From: Bacteroidetes bacterium GWF2_38_335 | GTDB taxonomy: Bacteria > Bacteroidota > Bacteroidia > Bacteroidales > GWF2-38-335 | Assembly (NCBI GenBank): GCA_001769535.1 | Contig: MEOH01000012.1 | Span: 1 to 64,000, forward strand | Length of the DNA: 64,000 nucleotides | Reading direction: 5' to 3' | The notes under the pieces: model-generated | The model's input: the letters and a program-made list of their open reading frames with translations, nothing else | Database searches by the model: none | What the model was told of the DNA's origin: nothing | Made by a program: the position numbers and the translations under genes | Shown here: piece after piece, positions 25,472 through 33,645 of the stretch | Layout: each line of letters begins with the position of its first letter | Position numbering within the stretch: position 1 is the first letter of the stretch

Positions 25472-25493
25472 GAGACGCAAAATTTTGCGTCTC
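25472..25493. repeat. Perfect 22-bp palindrome
   Basis: GAGACGCAAAA directly followed by TTTTGCGTCTC. This GAGACGC...GCGTCTC palindrome is known to me as a scattered non-coding repeat in several phyla. It has no T-run and lies 4 bases after the preceding inverted repeat. Confidence 0.7.
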
Positions 25494-25560
25494 TACGTTA
25501 TTCACAAATCATTGTTTATTAATTGACTTGCAAAATCCGTGTAATCACGTTTCTAACACT

Positions 25561-25568
25561 TAATTTTG
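25561..25568 (+). promoter_or_regulatory. -7 promoter box for cvpA (TAATTTTG)
   Basis: Perfect TAnnTTTG match ending 4 bases before the cvpA ATG at 25573, so the transcript is probably leaderless or nearly so. Confidence 0.45.
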
Positions 25569-25572
25569 TTTT

Positions 25573-26142
25573 ATGAATTATCTGGATATTATTATTTTGA
25601 TTCCGCTTATTTGGTGGACATACCGGGGATTTACCCGCGGACTGATCATTGAGGCCGCATCGGTTGCAGCCTTGCTTTTGGGAATACTTATTGCCAATGA
25701 GTTTTCCTATTTTGTTGCCGGCATTCTCGAGGATAATTTTGATGCGGATAAGGAAACGGTCCATTTGATTTCGTTCATCATTACATTTACCGGAGTGGTT
25801 ATCGGAGTGCATTTTGTTGCACGGCTGATTGACCAGGTGGTTAAAAAAGTTGCTCTTGGTTTTCTTAATAAATTGCTTGGGGCTGTTTTTGGATTTGTGA
25901 AGGTGGCTTTCATTCTCAGTGTTTTACTGGTGGTTTTCAATCACATTGACAGCAAAGAAAAATACATTTCTAAGGAAACAAAGAAGAATTCTCTGCTGTA
26001 TGAACAAACCTACAAGGTATCGCTGATGGTTTTTCCTTCGCTTGAAAAAGATGTGAAAAACTCAAAGGAAATTAACACTGCAAAGGAAAAGCTGGAAGAA
26101 TACGACAAAAAGAACACTGAAAAAAAAGATACTTTAAACTAA
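25573..26142 (+). CDS. CvpA family membrane protein
   Basis: A 189-residue protein with four membrane helices in the first 120 residues and a charged, helical cytoplasmic tail. The start NYLDIIILIPLIWWTYRGFT is the CvpA signature (short helix, then RGFxRGLIxE), and KVALGFLNKLLGAVFGFVK matches the conserved second half. CvpA proteins are linked to colicin V production and envelope stress in other bacteria; the mechanism is not established. It is followed after one base by the DUF2797 gene. Confidence 0.9.
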   Translation: MNYLDIIILIPLIWWTYRGFTRGLIIEAASVAALLLGILIANEFSYFVAGILEDNFDADKETVHLISFIITFTGVVIGVHFVARLIDQVVKKVALGFLNKLLGAVFGFVKVAFILSVLLVVFNHIDSKEKYISKETKKNSLLYEQTYKVSLMVFPSLEKDVKNSKEINTAKEKLEEYDKKNTEKKDTLN

Positions 26143-26143
26143 T

Positions 26144-26941
26144 ATGACCATCCACGGCAATTTAAAAAAAATGAAAACCGAATATGCTGATCCTGTCAGG
26201 TACTATATCCAGACCGGAGAAGCGGAGGTTTGCATGAATGAATTGCTTGGTCATGAGATATCTCTGGAATTTCTGAACAGGATCAACTGCATTCATTGTG
26301 GAAAAGTGACCAAAACATCATTTGGCCAGGGCTTTTGTTATCCCTGCTTCCAGACTGCTCCCGAAGCCGATCCTGCAATTGTCAGTCCGGAACTCGACAT
26401 GGCACACCTCGGAATTTCACGAGATATGGAATGGGCTAAGGAAAACAGTCTGGTTGACCATTTTGTATATCTGGCATTGTCGGGTGGACTAAAAGTTGGT
26501 GTGACGAGGCATACCCAGGTTCCAACGCGGTGGATTGACCAGGGAGCAAGCGAGGCAATAATAATAGCACGCACTCCTTACCGCAATCTGGCCGGACAAA
26601 TTGAGGTAGCGCTGAAAAAACATTTTGCCGACAAAACAAACTGGAGAAAGATGCTCACGGGAAACACTGAAGGATTTTCATTTCTTGCTGATGACAAAAG
26701 TAGGGCACTGGCGCTGCTTCCCGAAGAACTTAAACAATATTCGGTAAACGGCAGCGAGGTAAGTAAAATCAATTATCCTGTAAGGTTCTATCCGGTAAAA
26801 GTAAATTCCGTTTCATTTGAAAAAACAAATCTGATAAAGGGAAAACTTAACGGAATCAAAGGGCAGTATCTGATTTTTGAAAACGGCGATGTTTTTAATG
26901 TCAGAAAGCATTCAGGTTATTTTGCAGAGATGAAATTTTGA
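26144..26941 (+). CDS. DUF2797 family protein
   Basis: A 265-residue soluble protein. A probable zinc site is formed by INCIHCGK and FCYPCFQ (about residues 48-65). Downstream VYLALSGGLKVGVTRHTQVP followed by TRWIDQGASEA is a conserved DUF2797 segment that resembles part of a GIY-YIG fold. Nuclease activity has not been shown to my knowledge and the function is unknown. It starts one base after cvpA, so the two are cotranscribed. Confidence 0.88.
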   Translation: MTIHGNLKKMKTEYADPVRYYIQTGEAEVCMNELLGHEISLEFLNRINCIHCGKVTKTSFGQGFCYPCFQTAPEADPAIVSPELDMAHLGISRDMEWAKENSLVDHFVYLALSGGLKVGVTRHTQVPTRWIDQGASEAIIIARTPYRNLAGQIEVALKKHFADKTNWRKMLTGNTEGFSFLADDKSRALALLPEELKQYSVNGSEVSKINYPVRFYPVKVNSVSFEKTNLIKGKLNGIKGQYLIFENGDVFNVRKHSGYFAEMKF

Positions 26942-26997
26942 CCTAATTTTGAATCGTATTTTATATTGAAAAAATACACAAATACAGACAGTTGTTT

Positions 26998-28026
26998 ATG
27001 ATGACAAAACCCTTGTTGATGCTGCTGCTGATTATTCCGGCAGTACTTTTTGCCACAGTGGGAGAACCTTGTCTCATAAGCAATCTCTACTACAGCAAAA
27101 AAGCCAATCTGGTTTATTACGAGCGTGATTGTGGTTATTCGACTGAATTTTACAAGCTTGATTTACTTACAGGTGAAAATATTAAGGAAAGCTCATTTTC
27201 TGAAGGTGAGTATGAAGCCCTGCAGGCATATCGCAGTGCCAAGTTTGCAGGATTGAAAAAGCTGAAAGAAACTGACATCAAAGTGTTGCGGTTTTCAGTC
27301 GAAGCCCGGTCAGCAGGTTTGCGTGGCATATACGAAAAAGATGGAACCATGACAGAAGACATGGATGACATTTTCCCGGGAAATATCCGGCTCATGCATT
27401 CATGGAACATTTACGTGTCGGTGAGCGATCACAACGTGGATACTTTCACCATGCAAGGATGTTATTACATCAACCACATGCTGTTCAGGGGTTATACCAT
27501 TCCCGGAAAAGCCGCTGTTATCATGATTTCATCAGCCGATCAATATTGCTATGAGGGAGGATATTACTATGAAACTGCCCATCTGATAAAGCATTCATCG
27601 CTGATTGACGCGCCCGAAATCGAAAACCCCGCAGGAATAAAAGAGAGCTATGGCGATTATTCTCAAAAATTTCCTTCATACCGGATAAAATGCTTTATTG
27701 ACCAGAGTGAAGTGGCATCGCAGTTAAATGCAGCCGGACAACAAGCTATTAAAGAAGAAAAATACCTGCTTGCCGACAATTATTTTGCCGGTGCTTGTGA
27801 CTTATATGAGGCAGGAACAGGCAATATGTACGAAAAAGCCATGTACAACAGGGCAAAGGCACTTTCTCTTTGTGAAAAGCCCGAGGAATCAGTCGAAATC
27901 ATGGAAAAGCTTGTTTCTGTTCCCGGAAACAAAGACAAATACCTTGTAAGGTTTATTTCGGACAAGGATTTTGAGAAAACAAAAAAGACCTCCGTTTTCA
28001 AGATTTTCCTGCGGTCGAACCTGTAA
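26998..28026 (+). CDS. Exported protein with C-terminal TPR-like region
   Basis: A protein of about 342 residues with a signal peptide ending near VLFATVG. I do not recognise the N-terminal two thirds. They have two Cys near the start of the mature chain and a run of aromatic residues. The final 90 residues (AIKEEKYLLADNYFAGACDLY ... MYEKAMYNRAKALSLCEKPEE) look like two TPR hairpins. ATG 26998 is chosen over TTG 26992 because it gives the better signal start; ATG 27001 is equally possible. It is a single gene followed by a tandem duplication. Confidence 0.72.
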   Translation: MMTKPLLMLLLIIPAVLFATVGEPCLISNLYYSKKANLVYYERDCGYSTEFYKLDLLTGENIKESSFSEGEYEALQAYRSAKFAGLKKLKETDIKVLRFSVEARSAGLRGIYEKDGTMTEDMDDIFPGNIRLMHSWNIYVSVSDHNVDTFTMQGCYYINHMLFRGYTIPGKAAVIMISSADQYCYEGGYYYETAHLIKHSSLIDAPEIENPAGIKESYGDYSQKFPSYRIKCFIDQSEVASQLNAAGQQAIKEEKYLLADNYFAGACDLYEAGTGNMYEKAMYNRAKALSLCEKPEESVEIMEKLVSVPGNKDKYLVRFISDKDFEKTKKTSVFKIFLRSNL

Positions 28027-28070
28027 AAAGGAAAATGCTTCGTACAGTTTTATCCAAGCCAATTTTTAAC

Positions 28071-28362
28071 ACCACAGGGTGAAACATTGTGAAACTCTGT
28101 GAATTAAAACAGCTTTTTACGCATAGGGTTGCATTTCATTTCACCCTACGCGGATACAATTCCAGGGCTTTGCCCTTGCTGTGTCTAAATTTAGGTCTGA
28201 AAGACCGGTTTGTAATACCACAGGGTGAAACATTGTGAAACCCTGTGAATTAAAACAGCTTTTTACGCATAGGGTTGCATTTCATTTCACCCTACGCGGA
28301 TACAATTCCAGGGCTTTGCCCTTGCTGCATCTAAATTTAGGTCTGAAAGACCGGTTTGTAAT
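28071..28362. repeat. Tandem duplication, 2 x 146 bp
   Basis: The block 28071-28216 is repeated at 28217-28362 with only a few differences (for example aaactctg versus aaaccctg, and ctgtgtc versus ctgcatc). Each unit contains AGGGCTTTGCCCT and GGTCTGAAAGACC inverted repeats and several GGGTGAAA/TTTCACCC pairings. It has no coding potential. It lies between two exported-protein genes. Confidence 0.9.
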
Positions 28363-28401
28363 CCCTGTGAAAAAATTTGAATAAATTACTAACTTTACAA
28401 A

Positions 28402-28983
28402 ATGAATAACAATAAGGAAAAAATGAAAAATGTTCTGTGTGCAATTTTGTTGACTTTTTTAGTCTTTGGCACAGTCAATGCAATAGGTCAAAATACTAAT
28501 GAAATGGGAAAAATAGACAAAACAACTGTAAAGGAACTGAATCTGGAAAAATTTCTGGGAACATGGTATGAAATTGCACGTTTTCAGCATTCCTTTGAAA
28601 AAGATCTGGTCGGAGTAACCGCCACTTATTCACTGAAAAAAAACGGCCGGATTGAGGTTCTCAATCAGGGATATCAGTATAAACTTGATGGTGTACACAA
28701 AAAAGCAACAGGAAAGGCCAAACAGCCCGATCCGGTTAATAAGCCCGGACAGTTGAAAGTATCTTTTTTCCTGTTTTTTTATGCAGAGTACAACATTTTG
28801 GAACTTGACAGTGAAAATTATCAGTGGGCATTAATCGGCAGCAACACACCGGGATACCTGTGGATTTTATGCCGTAAGCCGGTAATGGATGAGGAATTGT
28901 ATAAACAGCTTGTTGAAAAGGCCCGCCAAAGGGGATATAATGTGGAAAATCTTGTTAAGGTTGAACAGAAACACCAACTATAA
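28402..28983 (+). CDS. Lipocalin (Blc-like)
   Basis: A 193-residue exported lipocalin. The signal peptide is followed by the family motif LEKFLGTWYEIARFQHSFEK (about residues 48-67), VTATYSLKKNGRIEVLNQGY, and the late strand motif YNILELDSENYQWALIGSN. The lipobox of E. coli Blc is absent, so it is probably soluble in the periplasm or secreted. Blc-type lipocalins bind fatty acids or lysophospholipids. The gene starts just after the tandem duplication and ends 59 bases before purD. Confidence 0.92.
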   Translation: MNNNKEKMKNVLCAILLTFLVFGTVNAIGQNTNEMGKIDKTTVKELNLEKFLGTWYEIARFQHSFEKDLVGVTATYSLKKNGRIEVLNQGYQYKLDGVHKKATGKAKQPDPVNKPGQLKVSFFLFFYAEYNILELDSENYQWALIGSNTPGYLWILCRKPVMDEELYKQLVEKARQRGYNVENLVKVEQKHQL

Positions 28984-29042
28984 CCGGCGGATTGACAGTA
29001 GAGAAAAAATATATAACTTAGCCGGCAAAATAAAAAAGTACA

Positions 29043-30314
29043 ATGAACATTCTTTTAATCGGTTCAGGTGGAAGGGAACATGCCATTGCCTGGAAAATTA
29101 AGCAATCTGAAAAAAACGTAAATTTATTTGTCGCACCGGGTAATGCCGGAACAGCAGCCATTGCCAAAAATATTGCTCTTAACCCGGCAGATTTCCAACA
29201 GATAAAAGCCTTTGTTCTTCAAAACGAAATTAACCATGTGGTTGTTGGTCCGGAAGCTCCGCTTGTTGATGGAATACATGATTTTTTCCTCGCTGATGAA
29301 TCATTGAAAAAAATTCCGGTCTTTGGTCCGGATAAATCAGGTGCCCGGCTCGAAGGCTCCAAGGACTTTGCCAAGGAGTTTATGAAAAAATATTCCATTC
29401 CCACAGCCCGTTATTTCACCGTAAATAGTCAAAACATTGCTGCAGGCCGTGATTTTATTAATTCACTCAACCCTCCTTATGTGCTAAAGGCTGACGGGCT
29501 TGCTGCCGGAAAGGGTGTGCTGATCATCAAAGATAAAAATGAAGCTCTGTCGGAACTGGATGAAATGATCACCGGCAAATTCGGGAAAGCCAGCGAAAAA
29601 GTGGTGATCGAGGAATTTCTTTCGGGAATTGAGCTTTCGGTTTTTGCCGTTACGGACGGAAAAACCTACAAAATACTCCCCGAGGCTAAAGATTACAAAC
29701 GAATTGGTGAAAAGGATTCCGGTCCAAACACCGGAGGAATGGGTGCTGTATCGCCGGTAAAATTTGCCGATAAAGCTTTTATGGATAAAATTGAGCAAAG
29801 GGTTATTATTCCTACCGTTAAAGGATTGCAGACCGAAGGAATTAAATACAAAGGGGTGATATTTTTCGGATTGATCAATGTGGAAGGAAATCCTTTTGTA
29901 ATTGAGTATAATGCGCGGTTTGGAGATCCCGAAACCGAAGTGGTGATGCCCCGGCTGAAAACCGATTTGGTGGAAATCCTTGATGCTGTTGCCAGGGAAG
30001 AACTGGAAAAAATAAATATCGAATTCATTCCCGGATTTGCCACCACTGTAATGGCTGTTTCGGGGGGGTATCCCGATGCGTACAAAAAGGGTTTGGAAAT
30101 GACCAATCTTGAAAAAGTAAACGACAGTCTGCTTTTCCATGCCGGCACCAAAGAATCAGGCGGGAAAATTCTCACCGATGGAGGAAGGGTAATAGCGGTA
30201 ACATCTTTTGGGCAAACCATGAATGAAGCGCTTGAAAAGTCGATGAAGAACGCAGAAATTATTACCTTTGAAGGAAAATATTTCAGAAGAGACATTGGAT
30301 TTGATCTCAAATAA
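29043..30314 (+). CDS. purD: Phosphoribosylamine-glycine ligase
   Basis: A 423-residue ATP-grasp enzyme of purine synthesis that joins glycine to phosphoribosylamine. The N-terminal MNILLIGSGGREHAIAWKI, VVGPEAPLVDGI, FAKEFMKKYSIPTA, VLKADGLAAGKGV, GPNTGGMGAVSP and EYNARFGDPETEVVMPRL motifs are all intact. The length is normal. It is followed after 9 bases by a DUF6427-like membrane protein, a pairing common in Bacteroidota. Confidence 0.96.
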   Translation: MNILLIGSGGREHAIAWKIKQSEKNVNLFVAPGNAGTAAIAKNIALNPADFQQIKAFVLQNEINHVVVGPEAPLVDGIHDFFLADESLKKIPVFGPDKSGARLEGSKDFAKEFMKKYSIPTARYFTVNSQNIAAGRDFINSLNPPYVLKADGLAAGKGVLIIKDKNEALSELDEMITGKFGKASEKVVIEEFLSGIELSVFAVTDGKTYKILPEAKDYKRIGEKDSGPNTGGMGAVSPVKFADKAFMDKIEQRVIIPTVKGLQTEGIKYKGVIFFGLINVEGNPFVIEYNARFGDPETEVVMPRLKTDLVEILDAVAREELEKINIEFIPGFATTVMAVSGGYPDAYKKGLEMTNLEKVNDSLLFHAGTKESGGKILTDGGRVIAVTSFGQTMNEALEKSMKNAEIITFEGKYFRRDIGFDLK

Positions 30315-30323
30315 TAGCCAATT

Positions 30324-31292
30324 ATGGTCCTGAGTTTTGTTAAAAAAAACCACCCTTTGATTCTTTTTACTGCCCCCATACTGGCAGTAATACCCTTTTT
30401 AATTACCATAAACTACGACCATATTTTTTCGGGCCAATTGACTACCAATGTTTTTTTATGGTTTGCCGGTTTGTTCGATTCAATTGCATATGCCTGGATT
30501 ATTGTTCCATATGGATTGATCATTGCTGTGTTTTTTCTGCTGGTGAAAATGAATTCCCGATATATTTTCATCGAATCGCGCACTTTCCTTGATGGAATAG
30601 TTTTTCTTTTTCTGGCATTGAGTCTTTTCCCGTTGAGGGTTTTAAATCCTGCACACATTTCAGGTATTTTTTTAATGCTGACTTTCTTTTCACTTTTCAG
30701 ACTCGAAAAGGAGACCAATATAAGGGTGGCTTTTGATACCGGGTTTATACTTTCGGCTGGGAGTTTGTTTCACTGGCAACTGATTTATTATCTGATACCC
30801 GTATGGATTGCCTTTTCGGTTATTAAAACCATGTCGTTCAGGGAATATCTCGTTTCATTAGCCGGAATTATTGTTCCGTATATGTTTTATTTTTTCTGGT
30901 TCTTTTGGAATGATGATATTCAGGGTTTTGTAATATTGATGAAACAGCAGAATATCTTTGATTTTTCCATACCGGTATTAAATTTACGCGAAACCATATA
31001 TTTTTCTTCACTGGTTCTGTTTTTTCTCATTTGTCTGCTTGCCTCCATGAGCAGCATGAAAGCAAAAAAAATAATCAGAAGAAAGTATTTTACCATTTTC
31101 TTTATCCTGGTTTTTTATTCTTTCATTTTATGCATGGTAAGAAATTTTGATACTTCGTTTATTATTATTTCTCTTCCCTGGCTGTCTGTTCTGTTGGCAA
31201 ACTTTTTTATTTTATCAAAATCACGATTCTTTACCGAATTGGTATTTACAATAATGGCTGGGGTTTCGCTGTATAACATTTTTACCTGGTAA
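30324..31292 (+). CDS. DUF6427-like multi-spanning membrane protein
   Basis: A 322-residue protein with about nine or ten predicted transmembrane helices and few charged residues. The HWQLIYYLIPVWIAF and NLRETIYFSSLVLFF stretches are typical of a Bacteroidota membrane family that I recall as DUF6427. No transporter or enzyme motif is visible. Its position just after purD suggests cotranscription but says nothing about function. The family name is from memory and should be treated as probable. Confidence 0.7.
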   Translation: MVLSFVKKNHPLILFTAPILAVIPFLITINYDHIFSGQLTTNVFLWFAGLFDSIAYAWIIVPYGLIIAVFFLLVKMNSRYIFIESRTFLDGIVFLFLALSLFPLRVLNPAHISGIFLMLTFFSLFRLEKETNIRVAFDTGFILSAGSLFHWQLIYYLIPVWIAFSVIKTMSFREYLVSLAGIIVPYMFYFFWFFWNDDIQGFVILMKQQNIFDFSIPVLNLRETIYFSSLVLFFLICLLASMSSMKAKKIIRRKYFTIFFILVFYSFILCMVRNFDTSFIIISLPWLSVLLANFFILSKSRFFTELVFTIMAGVSLYNIFTW

Positions 31293-31434
31293 CTTTCAGT
31301 TTTTCTAATGATTGTTTTTAAGTGTAATGGCGTTGACTCTTTGGATAACCCAGGCTTTGAGGTAGTTATTATTGAGTCGTGCAAACAAATCTTTTTTGAA
31401 ATTTATACGTATAAATGACTTTAAAATTTTAGTA

Positions 31435-33645
31435 GTGAAAAATAAGGTATTTCTATTTGGGTTTTTGTTGTTGTCTGTTTTTGCCTTTTCTCAGGCAAAA
31501 TCTGGCGGTGAAAAAACTGCAAAGGAATATTTTATTTCAGGAAATGAATTAAGGAAATCAGGAAATCAGGAACAAGCCAGGGAAAATTATTTAAAGGCCG
31601 AAGAAATATATAAAAACAAAAAGGATATCAGCGGGTTGTGCAATGTATATTCAGCACTTGGAAACAGCTATTATTCGACCGGAGATTATGAAAAGGCAAT
31701 ACGTTATTTCGATCTGCACTATAAAAACGCTTTGATAAATAACAGTTCAGAGGATAAATATCTTGCACAGATCAATCTTGGGGCGGTTTTCTATGATCTC
31801 AGCGAATATGAAAAAGCGATGGGCTATTTTGTAAATGCTGCTGAGATATGTGAGAATAAAAAAGATAAAAACTTGTCGTTTGCCTATACCAGTATTGGTA
31901 ATGTATGCTATGCCATGAAAAAGTACGATGAGGCAATAGTATATTATAAAAAATCCATTGATATAGACCAGAAAATCAACAATACTGCGGGATTGGCAAA
32001 ATCTTTGAATAACATGGGCAGTGTTTATCAAAGTTTTGAATGGCCCGACGTAGCCCTGAAATATTTCCGTCTTTCACTTGAAAACGAGAAAAAAATAAAA
32101 AATGAAGAGGGGATTGCCGAGTCTTGCAATAATATCGCCGGAATACTTATGCATCAGGAAAAGTATGATGAGGCAGCCGAAATGCTTGATCAAGCCGAAG
32201 AAATAAACCTGAAACTGAAAGACAGTCTGAGCCTTGCATGGACCTACCTGAAAAAGGGAGAGCTAAACAAATTGCTTGTGAATGAAGACCAGGCGCAGGC
32301 GTATTTTGAAAAATCATTGGAAATCTGCAAAAATAAAAGCCTTTTAAGCCTTAAACAAGAAAACTATTTTCAGTTAGCCTCTTCGGCCGAGTTAAAGGGC
32401 GAATTCAGGGATGCTTATAAGTATTACAAAATGGCACTGGAAATAGGCGACAGCATTTTTGACCAAAATACCGAACTTCAGATCACAACGTTACAGGTAA
32501 AATATGAAACAGATAAAAAAATCAAGGAAATCGAACTCCTGAACAGCCGCAAGGAAATTGATGACCTGAAACTCAGTCAGCTCAAGGAAAAAAACCTGAA
32601 AACAAACATGATTCTTACATCTGTATCAATAGTTCTCGGTATTATTTTCCTTCTTGCCATGTTGCTGTATTATCAATTCAGAACCAAACAGAAATTAAAC
32701 AAAAAACTACTTTCCATAAAGGCAGAAATAATTCAGCAGAAAGAGGAAATAGAAGCCCAGCGTGATGAAATTGAAGCCCAGCGAAATAATATAGAACTTC
32801 AGAAAAACATTGCCACCGAGCAAAAGGAAAAAATTGAAGCCCAGAAACAATATATTACATCCGGGATTGAATATGCTGCAAGAATTCAAAATGCCATGAT
32901 GCCTCCGGTCGAAATTCTTAAAAAGTATTTTCCCGACAGCTTTATTTTTTATCACCCTAAGGACATTGTGAGCGGAGATTTTTTCTGGTTTCATAACGAC
33001 AACAGAACTATGGTTGTTGCTGCGGCCGATTGCACCGGACATGGGGTGCCCGGGGGGAGTATGAGCATGCTCGGACTAACATATTTATCGGATGTGGTTT
33101 CGGGTGAAAATGAGAAATCACCCGATTTGATTCTCAATAAATTGAGAGCAAAAGTGATTGAAATTCTTAAACAGAAATCCGCTGCCGAATCAGGGTTGTC
33201 GGTTAAGGATGGTATGGATATGTCTGTTGTCAGTATTGACCTGGATTCAAAAATCCTTCTTTATGCCGGGGCCAATAATCCGGTATGGATCATCAGGGCA
33301 AAAACCGGAGAGCTGATCGAACTGAACCCGGATAAATGTCCGGTTGGAATTCATTACCTCGATGAATACAAACCCTTTAATCTTGCTAAAATCCAGTGTG
33401 AACAGGACGATTGCATCTTTCTTTTTTCAGATGGGCTGGCCGATCAGTTTGGCGGACCAAAGGGAAAAAAATTCAAGTACCAATCCTTTAAAAATGTACT
33501 GATCGAAAACCATACAAAGTCAATGCTTCAGCAAAAACAGAAGCTTGAAGAAGCTATTAATGGTTGGATGAATTTCCCCGACCATAGCGGCAACCCCCAT
33601 CAACAGATAGATGATATCCTTGTAATCGGAATTAAAATTACATGA
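31435..33645 (+). CDS. TPR / SpoIIE-type PP2C protein phosphatase (first of tandem pair)
   Basis: A sensor-type serine/threonine phosphatase of about 736 residues. The GTG at 31435 is chosen because it puts a clean signal peptide (VFLFGFLLLSVFAFSQ) at the start; an in-frame TTG at 31372 adds 21 residues. About seven TPR motifs fill residues 30-360. A transmembrane helix lies near 385-405, then a coiled coil with repeated EIEAQRDEIEAQ. The C-terminal phosphatase domain has VSGDFFWF, AAADCTGHGVPGG, DGMDMSVVSID and FSDGLADQFGG, which supply the metal-binding Asp residues. It probably dephosphorylates an anti-sigma antagonist or other partner. It overlaps the next gene by 4 bases (ATGA). Confidence 0.9.
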   Translation: MKNKVFLFGFLLLSVFAFSQAKSGGEKTAKEYFISGNELRKSGNQEQARENYLKAEEIYKNKKDISGLCNVYSALGNSYYSTGDYEKAIRYFDLHYKNALINNSSEDKYLAQINLGAVFYDLSEYEKAMGYFVNAAEICENKKDKNLSFAYTSIGNVCYAMKKYDEAIVYYKKSIDIDQKINNTAGLAKSLNNMGSVYQSFEWPDVALKYFRLSLENEKKIKNEEGIAESCNNIAGILMHQEKYDEAAEMLDQAEEINLKLKDSLSLAWTYLKKGELNKLLVNEDQAQAYFEKSLEICKNKSLLSLKQENYFQLASSAELKGEFRDAYKYYKMALEIGDSIFDQNTELQITTLQVKYETDKKIKEIELLNSRKEIDDLKLSQLKEKNLKTNMILTSVSIVLGIIFLLAMLLYYQFRTKQKLNKKLLSIKAEIIQQKEEIEAQRDEIEAQRNNIELQKNIATEQKEKIEAQKQYITSGIEYAARIQNAMMPPVEILKKYFPDSFIFYHPKDIVSGDFFWFHNDNRTMVVAAADCTGHGVPGGSMSMLGLTYLSDVVSGENEKSPDLILNKLRAKVIEILKQKSAAESGLSVKDGMDMSVVSIDLDSKILLYAGANNPVWIIRAKTGELIELNPDKCPVGIHYLDEYKPFNLAKIQCEQDDCIFLFSDGLADQFGGPKGKKFKYQSFKNVLIENHTKSMLQQKQKLEEAINGWMNFPDHSGNPHQQIDDILVIGIKIT

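Noticed and set aside
29484-30409. Two long minus-strand frames (218 and 238 codons)
   Set aside because: Antisense to purD and the DUF6427-like gene, both well supported. No independent motif.
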